Source of the DNA: JAFDZV01 sp035549015
GTDB lineage: Bacteria; Bacteroidota; Ignavibacteria; OLB7
Direction of reading: 5' to 3'
DNA length: 64,000 nt
Assembly: GCA_035549015.1 (NCBI GenBank)
Contig: DASZRW010000099.1
Coordinates: forward strand, 10,224 to 74,223
Both the position numbers and the translations under genes were made by a program. Shown here one piece after another: positions 36,301 to 44,999 of this stretch. The notes beneath the pieces are model-generated. The model was not told the DNA's origin, did not search any database, and saw only the letters and a list, made by a program, of their open reading frames with translations. The first letter of the stretch is position 1; every line of letters starts with the position of its first letter.

Positions 36301-37112
36301 TGCATGCGGTACGCATTCCGTTCTCCGTTCCGGCGGTTGCACTGGCGTTGAAGATGCCGTTGATGGTGGAACGAAACGGCGACATCCACGTTCTTCTGAT
36401 TGCGGCATCGGATTTCCCCGGCGCCGACGTCAGCAAACTCACGTTCATTGCCACCTTCAGCGGTGACGCCTCGTTCACGAAGTCCGTGGACTCCTCCGCC
36501 GCCCTGCAGGTGGTGCCGGCCGCAGGAAGCCTGGCGATTACCTGCACTCCCGCCAACCGTGCGTACAGTGCGGGCGACGTGCTGGGAGAGCTGGTGTTCG
36601 CCTCCATCGGCGGCAACGATGTTCGCCAGCTCTTCATGAGCGTGGACCCGGCTACGCTGCATGTGAACGATGATCTCCCGCACGATATCATCGTCACCAA
36701 GCCGGGGGATGCCGTCTCCTCCATTCTACGCCTCAGCCCGCCGCTGGCGCGCATCACGGCGGACTCCGTTACCTACATCAATGGTGTCTGCGATCGTATC
36801 CTCGGGGGGCGCGTTACCGGCAACGGCAAGGTGAACGGCCTCGCCATCCTCAACCTGCTTCCGCAGCCGCACAGCATGGGGTCGGGGACCACGCTGAGCG
36901 TGGACCTGCGCGATGTGCCGCGCGACGGCGCATCGGCGGAACTGGTGTCGGCCACGGGCGTCGTTGTTGCCCGCCTTTCGATTGCCGGCTCCGACATGCG
37001 CGTGGTGCGGGTGCCGATCGCTCTGCCGGCCGATCTCGCCTCCGGCGTCTACATGCTTCGCGTTCACGCCTCATCCGGCATGGACCAGGCAAAGGTTCTG
37101 GTGGTGCAGTAG
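33309..37112 (+). CDS. Giant secreted protein with five tandem modules and a C-terminal sorting domain
   Basis: 1267-residue secreted protein of unknown function. A signal peptide (LLVLVLLSAALRSPVLHAQ, up to about residue 36) precedes a ~430-residue N-terminal domain rich in aromatic residues with a Gly run (AEGGGGGGDQSS). Five modules of about 107 residues follow, starting near residues 470, 576, 689, 796 and 904. Each opens with D-T/I-x-x-P (DTIAPQI, DIFKPTL, DTAAPRA, DTLAPNI, DTLSPVL), and most carry a YDRGL-like motif (WDRGLESVVV, YDRGLANVNV, YDRGLGSITV). A cohesin/dockerin-like region and a C-terminal sorting-type domain (SGVYMLRVHASSGMDQAKVL) end the protein. The start is the ATG at 33309, where the signal begins. 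Confidence 0.85.
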   Translation: MRIYCSPALARHLRTCWSLLVLVLLSAALRSPVLHAQDESAVGNQYVTAHVINSNSDYFGGGRFYIDAGPYYSGYRFLYYITSNVVFRTNGPNGVNYYTNSKSVFGGQPLQDDGITEVAYTPFDSISTGTDTIQVFWKNIGGYEVVMRLFAEKPVTQFDRGSDIIIEFSYSPRPFAPASDLGIFMMLDTYNGQAEGGGGGGDQSSVLTDHGYYPTDQPGRLFTPPYDTIPTFYHVGNFLTQPPINTVLPVHRLQGKSHGGLDLTTPDVFAIGNWRKFRYLSWTIGSQDIGGVNVGDCATALRWGGLRGSGTLRTAFGMNDKEGNNLFHCRDKQVFVDIQSSARVIEQKVKNGAYLPSQVDVKVWLTNTADVQETVTLTLERPIGGNDPTLSGRLLLDPSTSDVQVAVLPIRGTRMLLYRLDLAQNVSDSLVDIPLDFRFQVTGTPGSPRVFKLPCTPSIAIKGIREPPPPVDTIAPQILHMSNTRVPKPTWTFQTFDRHPNYTIDTGLDRIVVERDDNANVSFTYAPVNFNRCDTSETVNITATVQDSTQSAYLVFAVYDCRNNVRRDSVVYNPRPDIFKPTLLKLDTYGATGPSCNSRTLEYTFLDSLNQTPTAGDVGFGSITVLGPLDNFRTLEVNFDRGNVPIKVFDPRVSFRLSVIDSMVDANATVLVSDYAGNADTVQVHYCTLPDTAAPRASVVPTPNPDPVQGPVEWFITATDTLAWDRGLESVVVLSNTNMLFKPPALTPGQGVATFGASVIKDSMDAEITIEIRDRYYAAFPAGHADTIQLLYKKVPDTLAPNIVYNPVAGSNGAVVDVDVNDIHYPGGNLYKYDRGLANVNVTSITPNLKLVSVPTFNPGDMQTGFRFQVIDTLSLSKYDTLCVEAVDLYGNRSSACYIYPLHADTLSPVLLLTLDAAHTAFTGTATDNRTYDRGLGSITVENPVNLEPADITQTGLNGRQSMPVSVRVTDPAKPISGTFFVRDFVAELEKTSETDALHAVRIPFSVPAVALALKMPLMVERNGDIHVLLIAASDFPGADVSKLTFIATFSGDASFTKSVDSSAALQVVPAAGSLAITCTPANRAYSAGDVLGELVFASIGGNDVRQLFMSVDPATLHVNDDLPHDIIVTKPGDAVSSILRLSPPLARITADSVTYINGVCDRILGGRVTGNGKVNGLAILNLLPQPHSMGSGTTLSVDLRDVPRDGASAELVSATGVVVARLSIAGSDMRVVRVPIALPADLASGVYMLRVHASSGMDQAKVLVVQ

Positions 37113-37356
37113 GAGCGGCGCCTGTATGGGCCGGCTCTGCGCCGCACAGCCCGGATACATGCGTTGAAGCTCCTGATGGTGCGGCGATGCACTCAGTTGG
37201 ACAATCGTTCATGAGGTTGGGCGTCCTGCCATGCGCGGGCCGCCCGCTTCATTTTCGAAGCAGCGCCCCGCCGTGTTCCCCCAGGGAACAGGATCTCGTG
37301 AAGAGGGAAGGATGCGGGGGATGGGGCAACAGGAGGTGATTCATGGAGGTGAACCA

Positions 37357-37851
37357 ATGAAGACGCCGAAGGAGTTGTTGGAGGAGGCGCGAGTGATCGC
37401 CGTTGTGGGATGTTCGGATAAGCCCTGGCGCGACAGCCATCAGGTTGCGCTCTTTCTGAAGAGGGCGGGATATCGCGTGTACGCCGTGAACCCGACCCTC
37501 CGGGAAGTATTCGGAGAGCCCGCCTATCCCGATGTGACCAGCGTTCCCGAGCATGTCGATATCGTGGATGTGTTCAGGAGGATGGAGAACGTGCCGGCCG
37601 TGGTGGAGGACGCGATCGCCGCCGGCGCCGGCGCGGTATGGCTGCAGCAGGGAATTACTCATCCGGAGGCGGAGAAGCGTGCGGCGGATGCCGGTTTGCA
37701 CGTGGTGGCCAACCTCTGCATCGCCGTTGCGTTCCGGATGCTCCGCGTTCGCGGGCCGGCGCAGCAGGAGGCGGAGGCTTCGCCCGCCGGAGCCGGCCGC
37801 GCCGAAGGCGACGGAGAGGTGAGCGACTCCCGCAGCGGCTCGCAGCGCTGA
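37357..37851 (+). CDS. CoA-binding domain protein (YccU-like)
   Basis: 164-residue Rossmann-fold protein of the CoA-binding family. The glycine-containing first strand/loop (VIAVVGCSDKPWRDSHQVA), the second strand VYAVNPTLREVFGEPAYPDV, VDIVDVFRR and the conserved GAGAVWLQQGITHPEA are visible in order. Its partner reaction is unknown; homologues bind CoA without other known activity. The C-terminal ~30 residues are a low-complexity Ala/Gly/Glu tail outside the fold. The start is fixed by an ideal GGAGGTG site before the ATG at 37357. Confidence 0.88.
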   Translation: MKTPKELLEEARVIAVVGCSDKPWRDSHQVALFLKRAGYRVYAVNPTLREVFGEPAYPDVTSVPEHVDIVDVFRRMENVPAVVEDAIAAGAGAVWLQQGITHPEAEKRAADAGLHVVANLCIAVAFRMLRVRGPAQQEAEASPAGAGRAEGDGEVSDSRSGSQR

Positions 37852-38172
37852 AGCCGGGGAGCGCGAACGGAGAGGGCCTGATCCATTTGGGGAGGTTGCG
37901 GCGCGCGTACGGGGAGGGCAAATCGCCCGGCGGTTGTCACACTTCGGGATGCCGGACGGTCCGGATGGATGATGCACGCGCAATCGCCGCGCGGTACCCA
38001 TGCGGGGCACCACCGTGGCGCGCGAGAGGGAAGTGCCCCTGGCGGCTTGTTTTCCACGAAAATGACGACAACCTGATGCAACATTTCTCCCTCGCGATTC
38101 ATCTTTTTCCGTAGCTTTGGCGATCTTCTTCACGTCTGACGTGAACCTTATCTCAAGTATCCCAAAGCTTCT
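37852..38172. other. Intergenic region with a -7-type promoter element
   Basis: No gene is visible. A perfect TAnnTTTG element (TAGCTTTG) lies at 38112-38119, which would start the transcript of the following gene about 48 bases before its ATG. No TTG is found at the expected 20-base distance. Confidence 0.4.
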
Positions 38173-38472
38173 ATGTCCAAAGTCATTCTGCTGGTCAACG
38201 TCGAGCTGGAGCCGGGCAAGAGAGAAGAATATCTGGCAACGACCAATCTGCTTCGGGCACGATTCCAGGAGACGCACGGTGTGCAGTACGCGGTGTATGA
38301 AAATCACGGGAAGGAGGAGAACTCCTTCACCGAAATGTTTACGTTCAATGACATGACGGCCTACGAGGCGTTCGATGATTCGGATGATGAGGAAGCAAAC
38401 AATCTCTTCGCCCGTATCATTGCGATGTCCAAGCGTTCTCCGAAATACACCACGCTGGTGGAGATTGGTTAA
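38173..38472 (+). CDS. ABM-fold (antibiotic biosynthesis monooxygenase-like) protein
   Basis: 99-residue protein with the dimeric alpha/beta-barrel pattern: a first strand VILLVNVELEPGKREEYL, a helix, then THGVQYAVYENHGKEENSFT and TEMFTFNDMTAYEAFDDS. It may be a small monooxygenase, a heme-degrading enzyme or a structural relative; no cofactor residue is diagnostic. It stands alone, flanked by its own promoter element and a strong terminator, so it is probably monocistronic. Confidence 0.75.
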   Translation: MSKVILLVNVELEPGKREEYLATTNLLRARFQETHGVQYAVYENHGKEENSFTEMFTFNDMTAYEAFDDSDDEEANNLFARIIAMSKRSPKYTTLVEIG

Positions 38473-38536
38473 CGGCGTCGCGACAGCGTGCATTCATGGG
38501 GGTGCGGTGCTGGCGCGCGGTGCTGACTGACTTGGT

Positions 38537-38564
38537 GCAAGGGCGGGTGAAGAACCGCCCTTGC
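38537..38564 (+). terminator. Terminator after the ABM-fold gene
   Basis: Perfect 10-base stem GCAAGGGCGG / CCGCCCTTGC with an 8-base loop, followed by GTGCTTTC, 64 bases after the stop codon. Confidence 0.6.
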
Positions 38565-38846
38565 GTGCTTTCGGGATCCTGGATTGCCCGCTTCATCACG
38601 CCGGGCGATGCGTACGCCGCCGCCGCCGGATGTCCGGCCGGAAACGCCTGCGGTGTCTGCCCGGAACGCGCTCGCGGCAAGCCTGCCGGGATGCATGAAC
38701 GCAGAGGCGCTTCGGCCGGTGGTGGTTCTTCCAGGCCCGGCGGATATGTATCGGCTGCGCGCCACCGTGAATGGTGTTTCTCCGGAGCCTTCAGAGTACC
38801 GTCGCGTGCATGCGGCGGGTCCGCACTCAACGATGCTTCTTCCGGT

Positions 38847-40286
38847 ATGACCATGATTCGTATTGCCCCGATCGCTTCCCTTCTGGCTCTCTGTACAATC
38901 GTCACGACAACGCGCTGCGCGGCTCAGGACCGGCTGGATCCGGTTGCCATGGGGAAGGCGCGGGCGTCCGTTGCAAGCGTTCGGGGAATCGGTGCAATCG
39001 CTTCCAATCCCGGAGCGCTGGATCTTCCCGCCACGCATCCCACTACGCTCGACCAGCCGCTGACCGTGTCGCTGTACGACATCGGCGGCACCGTGGGCTC
39101 CACCTATCTCTCCTCATCGGACTTCAGGCAGATATTCGGCAGCAATGCAGGCTGGCCCGATCAGGATGCGCGTGCGCGGCTTGGGGTGCTGCTGCAGGAT
39201 GAGCGGCTGTTCGCCAGCGGCGCCAACAATCTCGTGACTCTTCGCTATCACACGCCGGATGCCGGCACGTTCGGGCTCCACTACGGGCATCGGGCCTACG
39301 CACGCCTCAACTTCCCGGACGATTTCTCGCGCGTGATCGCAAAGGGGGAGCTGCTTCTGGACCAGTACCGATTCATCAATCGCGGCGTTGGCGGCACCTG
39401 GTTCACGGAGCTGGGCCTCTCCTACGGCAAGGCGTTCGGCGGCACCTCCACACCCGGCTGGTTCCCGCAGGTTGGGGTGGGAGCTACCGCGCGGCTGCTC
39501 AACGGCGTGGCGCAGTTCGAGGTGGACGAGAACAGTTTCATCGCGGTGGACCAGCAGACGCTGCGCGGCACGAGGGCCTATATCATTCAGGGAGGGTATG
39601 TGGTTCGCTCCGCGCAGCCGGACAGGCTGGACCCGGCGAACGCATTCAGCGAGTTCGAGGCCGGTCTGTTCCCGGCAACGTCGGGGACCGGGCTGGGATT
39701 GAATGTGGGGATCAGCGGGGTGCTCTACCGGATGTACGGCGAGGGGACGGCTCCGGCCGGCCGGAACGCCGTCTACTTCGGTATGGCGTTGGAGGATGTG
39801 GGATCCATCCGATGGAAGGATGTGGCGTATGAGCGGACGCAGACCGGCATCAGCGATACGCTCTTCAACGGAACGCTGAGCAACGATCAGTTCCGTGCCT
39901 ACCAGGGAACGCTGCGGCGCACCGATGGCTATTCCACCAATCTGCCGATGGTGTTTCGTGCCGGGCTCGCCGTGGATGTCGGCGCCTATGCGCGCGATCT
40001 GGCGGGAACGCTGATCGTGGATCTGGAAGGGGAACTGCCGTTGAACGATGAGCCGGGGAACTCTCCCAATCCCCGCCTTGCCCTTGGCGGCGACTGGGCC
40101 ATCAGCAACAGCTTCGCCCTTCGCGCCGGCCTCTCCGGCGGAGGCGTTTCCGGCTTCGGCATCGGCCTGGGGATCGGCTATCGCCCGGCATCGTGGCTGG
40201 CCATCGACATCGGTTCCAGCGAGGTGAACAGCATCTTCACCGGCAACCGTGCCGACCTGGCCTTCCGACTTTCAGCAGGATTCTGA
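38847..40286 (+). CDS. DUF5723-like outer-membrane protein, copy 1
   Basis: 479-residue exported protein that resembles DUF5723/PorV-type barrels of Bacteroidetes relatives. A signal peptide (IASLLALCTIVTTTRCAAQ) is followed by the recognisable start MGKARASVASVRGIGAIASN-PGAL, in which small residues mark the first barrel turns, and by strands such as LRYHTPDAGTFGLHYGHRAY and GVGATARLLNGVAQFEV. The protein ends with an amphipathic strand and a terminal Phe (FRLSAGF). It is a clear paralogue of the gene at 45000. The start at ATG 38847 is chosen for the signal; another ATG lies two codons later. Confidence 0.82.
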   Translation: MTMIRIAPIASLLALCTIVTTTRCAAQDRLDPVAMGKARASVASVRGIGAIASNPGALDLPATHPTTLDQPLTVSLYDIGGTVGSTYLSSSDFRQIFGSNAGWPDQDARARLGVLLQDERLFASGANNLVTLRYHTPDAGTFGLHYGHRAYARLNFPDDFSRVIAKGELLLDQYRFINRGVGGTWFTELGLSYGKAFGGTSTPGWFPQVGVGATARLLNGVAQFEVDENSFIAVDQQTLRGTRAYIIQGGYVVRSAQPDRLDPANAFSEFEAGLFPATSGTGLGLNVGISGVLYRMYGEGTAPAGRNAVYFGMALEDVGSIRWKDVAYERTQTGISDTLFNGTLSNDQFRAYQGTLRRTDGYSTNLPMVFRAGLAVDVGAYARDLAGTLIVDLEGELPLNDEPGNSPNPRLALGGDWAISNSFALRAGLSGGGVSGFGIGLGIGYRPASWLAIDIGSSEVNSIFTGNRADLAFRLSAGF

Positions 40287-40369
40287 ACGGCGCCCTCCCG
40301 CTTATCTGAACGGCGAACTCCGCGCAGCTATTCGAACCTCGCACCCCGATCCGCCGCCGCGGGCTTCCG

Positions 40370-40765
40370 TTACGCGGCGCGCCTCCGCAGCGGACGACGC
40401 ACCAGATCGTACAGAAGAACCGCTCCCACGATCGATGGCAGCGGCGAGATGAAGGCCGATATGCGGATACTCGTCAGCGAAAACGGGCCGCTGACTCCTG
40501 CGTCCACGGCACTGCCACGTCGGCCGCCGATGGTTTCGCTGAATGATCCAACTGCGCCGGGCTCGTTGATCGAGACCGTGATCGTGGAAAAGCTCACCTG
40601 CGTTTCGAGAACGCGCAATTCCCCCTGCATCTGCTCGATCGCTGAGCGGACGAAGGCAAGCTTCCGCTCCACCCGAATCACTTCCTCCAGCTTCCCGCTT
40701 TTCTCTGCAACAGCCGGAGACGCCGCGCCTCGAGCTCCTGCTGCGACTTCGGCCGCGCATTGAGA
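40370..40765 (-). pseudogene. Remnant of a DUF4349-type protein with frameshift
   Basis: The C-terminal half of a DUF4349-like protein is readable: LEEVIRVERKLAFVRSAIEQ, then LRVLETQVSFSTITVSINEP and a C-terminal membrane segment ending VLLYDLVRRPLRRRAA. The coiled-coil just before it (SQQELEARRLRLLQRK) lies in a different frame, and a shift near 40690-40720 is needed to join them. Further upstream the frame is stopped within 40 codons. The intact family has an N-terminal lipoprotein signal and periplasmic coiled coil, which are missing here. It appears to be a decayed gene. Confidence 0.6.
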
Positions 40766-40849
40766 TCGACACCCACGGTGCGCACGTGGCAGATCCCGCA
40801 GAGTGTCCCGCCTTATCCTTCCTGCCTCATCGCGGGCACGTAGATATCA

Positions 40850-41133
40850 CATTCACCGGCAATGCTGCACTCCGTGCCGCCGGTGAGGGGAGGGGCGCTC
40901 CGCCGGAGCGTGAAGATTCCCTCCGCTCCTCTTCTACCGATGGGACGCCGCTATGCGGCTCGATATCATGGCGTGCCGGAGCATGGGCACCCTCGACAGG
41001 CGCCGCAGGCACGAACCATCAGTAGAGAGCCAGTCCCTGAACTGCCGGAGCGCCGCAGGTGCGAACCATTCTTCTCCCCTCGCACAGCGGGTGAGGCGGA
41101 TAGATATGTGCCTCGGAGTTCCCCTCACCGCCT
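40850..41133. repeat. Intergenic region with a short direct repeat
   Basis: GCGCCGCAGG(CA)CGAACCAT at 41001-41020 is repeated with two mismatches at 41050-41069, 49 bases apart. The surrounding sequence has no readable gene and lies between the DUF4349 remnant and the DUF4249 gene. Confidence 0.4.
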
Positions 41134-41967
41134 TCACGGAAACCAGGCGATGGTAACGGAGCGGCCGATGAACACGCCGATGGCATCGCCGGTCACCGTC
41201 CAGTGCACCGGGGCCGGACTATCCAGCAGTTCCGTATCGCTGTTGTGATCCCGGCTGGCCAGATAGTCCAGATAGGGTGCGTCGTAGGCCAGCAGGCGGA
41301 TCTGCGTATTGTCCGCCTGCATCGTTGCGCTGACATCCTGGCGCGCCAGTTCCAGCGTGCCGTCCGCGGCGGTATCGGCCGGGCGTTTCACCAGCGCGCC
41401 GTTCATCGGCTCCAGAACGCGATAGTATTGCAGGCCGTCGTAGGAACTCACCACACTGCAACTGTATGCTGCATGCGAATCGTTCGGACGCACCTGGATG
41501 TGAATCGAGTCGTACGTTGGATACCGCGGGTCGGACTCCGGGATAACGTGCCGGTCCATCCGGTAGGGAACCGGGGCAGCCGGCACGCGCGTTGCCCCCA
41601 CCACATGCTTGCCGTGCCACTCCGCCGTCAGGATGCAGGAATCCCCCTGGTGCGCAACCGCGCCGGGGGCCGCATAGTAGCCGTTGCCGGTGTGCACCAG
41701 CGGGAACGTTCCCGCCGGCGTGCGCACCGTGCCGATGACGTCCGTGAGCGCGGCGCTGTCCGGCTCGTAGTTCACCGTCACCGGAAGCGTGTGCTTGAAC
41801 CGGATGCCGGTGATTGCGCTGTCCGCCGTTACCGAACCATCCACCACGATCTTCTCCACATAGGGAATATCGCCCGCATCGGTCACCGTCTCGCAGCCGG
41901 CCAGGATGGTGCACGCCAGCCCCGCAAGGAGCGCATGCGGCAGCCACCGCGCGGAGCGCCGCGCCAT
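41134..41967 (-). CDS. DUF4249-type lipoprotein, partner of the TonB receptor
   Basis: 277-residue lipoprotein. The N-terminus MARRSARWLPHALLAGLACT ends in the lipobox ILAGC, and the mature part begins ETVTDAGDIPYVEKIVVDG, followed by beta-rich segments (GTVRTPAGTFPLVHTGNGYY, DSCILTAEWHGKHVVGATRV) typical of DUF4249 proteins. In Bacteroidetes these are encoded with a TonB-dependent receptor and may form its surface lid; that role is inferred from the family. An in-frame ATG at 42120 overlaps the receptor stop codon (TGATG), so translation may be coupled, but the lipoprotein signal begins at 41967. Confidence 0.83.
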   Translation of the reverse strand: MARRSARWLPHALLAGLACTILAGCETVTDAGDIPYVEKIVVDGSVTADSAITGIRFKHTLPVTVNYEPDSAALTDVIGTVRTPAGTFPLVHTGNGYYAAPGAVAHQGDSCILTAEWHGKHVVGATRVPAAPVPYRMDRHVIPESDPRYPTYDSIHIQVRPNDSHAAYSCSVVSSYDGLQYYRVLEPMNGALVKRPADTAADGTLELARQDVSATMQADNTQIRLLAYDAPYLDYLASRDHNSDTELLDSPAPVHWTVTGDAIGVFIGRSVTIAWFP

Positions 41968-42119
41968 ATGGCATGCGATGATGCGGAACGTGGTGCGGTG
42001 CCCTGCGCCGCGAATGGCGGCGTTGCCCGCAACCGTACCAACAGGGTGGCCGGCGGCATGGCCCGCAGCATGGTGCGCCGCGGCTGGGAGGATGATATCG
42101 GACCGGGATTGCCTATGCA

Positions 42120-44612
42120 TCAGAACTTGAAGTTGATACCGAGTGTCGGGATGATGGGGAAGAGCGTGATCCGCACGAGCTTCGAGCCGTAGCCGCCGGA
42201 TGCGGGATCGTACCGGTTCTCTACGAACTGCGCGAAGACGTTCTTGTGGTTGTAGGCGTTGTAGACATCGATGGAGATCTGCCACGGCAGCGAGAACCAG
42301 GAGAACGAATGCGTGAAGTTCAGGTCCAGCTTGTGGAAGGCGGGGAGGCGATAGCCGTTGCGCTCCGTGTAGTCGTTGCGCGCGTAATACTCCTGCGTGT
42401 CGTCCATCCCCTGCACCGGTATGTCCGCGGTCGCGGTGGAGATGCTGTAGCGGCCGCTGGGCATGGTGTAGGCCTGCCCCGTCCCGTACACCCAGGTTGC
42501 TCCCAGCTCCCACGATTCTCCCAGCCGGTAGGTGAGCACCACGGAGATGTCGTGGCGGCGGTCGTAGCGCGGCGGGAAGGGGATCCCCCTGTTCAACTCC
42601 CCGAAGGTGCGGCTGGTCCAGGCGAGCGTGTAGCCGATCCATCCGGTGAAGGAGCCCACCTGCTTGTTCAGGAACACCTCCACGCCGTAGGCATCGCCGC
42701 TGCCGGCGGTGAAGGAGTTCTCCAGCGGCACCAGAATGGAAAGCTGGGCGGTGTCCTTGTACTCCAGGAGGTTGCTCATCTTCTTGTAATACGCCTCCAC
42801 CGTGAACAGGTATTCGCGATTGAAGAGATGCGTCTCCACTCCCATCACGGCCTGCCATGCCTCCGAGGGCTTCACGGCCGCCGTGGAGGGGAACCAGACG
42901 TCCGTTGGGAGCGTGATATCGTTCCGTGTGATCAGGTGCAGGAACTGGTTGTCCACCGCGAACGATCCCTTCAGCATCAGATCCTCCGCGAGCGTGTACG
43001 CCAGCGATATCCGCGGCTCGAACCGGAGATAGTTTCCGCTCTGGAAGTAGTAGAGCCGCGCGCCGATGTTGCTGGAGAGCCGCGGCGTGATCTGCCACTC
43101 GTCCTGCGCGTAGAGCGATGCATCCAGCGACGTGAGGATGGTGGGCTGCTGATCGATGCGGCCGAAATCGTTCACCTCCACGCTGGCATCGGCGCGGAAG
43201 CGATGCTCCGTTGCCTCGATGCCGGCCTTCACCACGTGATCGTCATCCGGATAGTACTGCGCCTCACCGCGGAGCATGTAGTCGCGAATGCCGGAGACCG
43301 ATTTGAAGTTGGAGGTGTGGTCCTGCATGTTCTGCTTGTCCACCAGGAGCGTGGAGAAGCTGTAGTCCGAGTAGACGGCGGAGAAGTTGGTGAAGAGCTG
43401 CGGCGACACCACGTGCGCCCAGCGCAGGTTGGCGGTGGAGTTTCCCCAGTTGATTCCGAAGTCCACATCGGTGGCCGGGGGGCTGTTCAGTACGTCGCGC
43501 CCGAAGTAGCCGCTCAGGAAGAGATGATCCCGGTCCGATAACTTGTAGTTCACCTTGCCGTTCAGGTCGTAGAAATAGTACTGCGGCGTCTGGTCGCGGT
43601 CCGTGGCGTTCAGCGCCAGCAGCAGGAGGTCCAGATACATCCGGCGGCCGGAGAGCATGAACGTGGAGCCCTCGGCAATCGGCCCCTGGATGGTGAGGCG
43701 CGAGTTGATCAGGCTGACGCCGCCGGTGCCGGTGATCTTCTCCTTGGTTCCCTCGCGCATCGTGAGGTCCAGCACGCTGGAGAGCCGGCCGCCGTACTCG
43801 GCGGGGAAGGCTCCCTTGATCAGCCGGATATCGCGGATGGCATCGGAGTTGAACGTGCTCAGGAATCCGCCGAGGTGGGAGGGGTTGTAGACGATCACGC
43901 CATCCAGAAGGGTCAGGTTCTGATCGGGCGAACCGCCGCGAACGTAGAGGCCGCTGGAGATCTCGCTCGCAGCCTTCACGCCGGGAAGAAGCTGCAGCAC
44001 GCGGAAGATATCGGTCTCGCCGCCAAGCGCCGGGAGCTTCTGCATCATCTCCGGGCGCAGGTCCACGCGGCTGAGCGAGGCGGTGGGGGCCGGATCGCGA
44101 TCGGCCGTCACCAGCACGGAGTCGCCGCTGACATGCTTCTCCTCCAGCTCGATCTTCAACTGCGGCGCCCGTTCGCCGGGGGCGATCACGATCGGCTGGC
44201 TGTAGAGCGCGAAGCCCACGGTGCGCACCATCAGATGGTAGCTGCCGGGGGGGACGTTCGCGATGGAGAAGAACCCGTAGCGGTTGCTGACCGCCCCGCG
44301 GACGCCGCTGCCGGCCGCGCTCCCTCGCGTGCCGCTTCCCGTGCCGCTTCCCGGGCTGCTTCCCGGAGCGGTGCCGCCGGCCGGGAGGCTGTCCGTACGG
44401 AGGATTACCGTTGCCCCTGTGACGTATTCCCCGGTGACTTTTTCATAGATAATACCGGAGAGGGATTGTGCCGCGCCATCCTGGGCATGCGTGACCGATC
44501 GCCCCCCGAGAAGGATCATGATGAAAAGAAGCAGAACAGATTGCCTAACTTGTCCTGTCCAGTGCGATGCGTCTCGAGGTTCCAACCCGTTATCTCCGCT
44601 TATGGCGTTCAT
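42120..44612 (-). CDS. TonB-dependent outer-membrane receptor
   Basis: 830-residue outer-membrane transporter. A signal region (VLLLFIMILLGGRSVTHAQ) is followed by a carboxypeptidase-regulatory-like domain (SLSGIIYEKVTGEYVTGATV, with a Gly/Ser-rich insertion) and then the plug domain (LLPGVKAASEISSGLYVRGG, DGVIVYNPSHLGGF). The remainder is a 22-strand-type barrel ending in a terminal Phe (INFKF). It is paired with a DUF4249 lipoprotein downstream with overlapping stop/start codons. No adjacent gene indicates the substrate. The start at ATG 44612 gives a long n-region before the signal; it is the best-supported of several in-frame ATGs. Confidence 0.9.
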   Translation of the reverse strand: MNAISGDNGLEPRDASHWTGQVRQSVLLLFIMILLGGRSVTHAQDGAAQSLSGIIYEKVTGEYVTGATVILRTDSLPAGGTAPGSSPGSGTGSGTRGSAAGSGVRGAVSNRYGFFSIANVPPGSYHLMVRTVGFALYSQPIVIAPGERAPQLKIELEEKHVSGDSVLVTADRDPAPTASLSRVDLRPEMMQKLPALGGETDIFRVLQLLPGVKAASEISSGLYVRGGSPDQNLTLLDGVIVYNPSHLGGFLSTFNSDAIRDIRLIKGAFPAEYGGRLSSVLDLTMREGTKEKITGTGGVSLINSRLTIQGPIAEGSTFMLSGRRMYLDLLLLALNATDRDQTPQYYFYDLNGKVNYKLSDRDHLFLSGYFGRDVLNSPPATDVDFGINWGNSTANLRWAHVVSPQLFTNFSAVYSDYSFSTLLVDKQNMQDHTSNFKSVSGIRDYMLRGEAQYYPDDDHVVKAGIEATEHRFRADASVEVNDFGRIDQQPTILTSLDASLYAQDEWQITPRLSSNIGARLYYFQSGNYLRFEPRISLAYTLAEDLMLKGSFAVDNQFLHLITRNDITLPTDVWFPSTAAVKPSEAWQAVMGVETHLFNREYLFTVEAYYKKMSNLLEYKDTAQLSILVPLENSFTAGSGDAYGVEVFLNKQVGSFTGWIGYTLAWTSRTFGELNRGIPFPPRYDRRHDISVVLTYRLGESWELGATWVYGTGQAYTMPSGRYSISTATADIPVQGMDDTQEYYARNDYTERNGYRLPAFHKLDLNFTHSFSWFSLPWQISIDVYNAYNHKNVFAQFVENRYDPASGGYGSKLVRITLFPIIPTLGINFKF

Positions 44613-44999
44613 GACGATGATGTGCCGCCTGCCGATGCGCGCGGCCGCTTCGATACCGATGACAACCACCGCCCCAAGTTGTATCGGCCGCACGGGAATC
44701 CGTATCGAGTCCACGAAACGGAGTATACAACCATGAAGGTCCCCGCAGCCATACTGCCGTCCCGCGCTGCGCTCCCAACGGCACACCAGTTCGCCCCAGG
44801 CCGGCCCGTAGGAGCCCGGCAGGCGCGCAATCGAACCAATCTATTCCCATTTCCCCCTGCGTGCCATACCAATCTGCAGGCACCGGTTCCCCCCCATCGT
44901 GCGGCCCCCCTTCGGCGGTGCCATGCTGAGCACCCTGTACACCGGGACATCGCGTGCAGGGACAGTGTGTGCCGCGGCGGCGTGACGCGAAACGTCGTG
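44613..44999. other. Divergent intergenic region
   Basis: 387 bases between the TonB receptor (minus) and DUF5723-like copy 2 (plus). It must hold both promoters, but no element matching the -33/-7 pattern used elsewhere is convincing, and no gene is visible. Confidence 0.4.
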
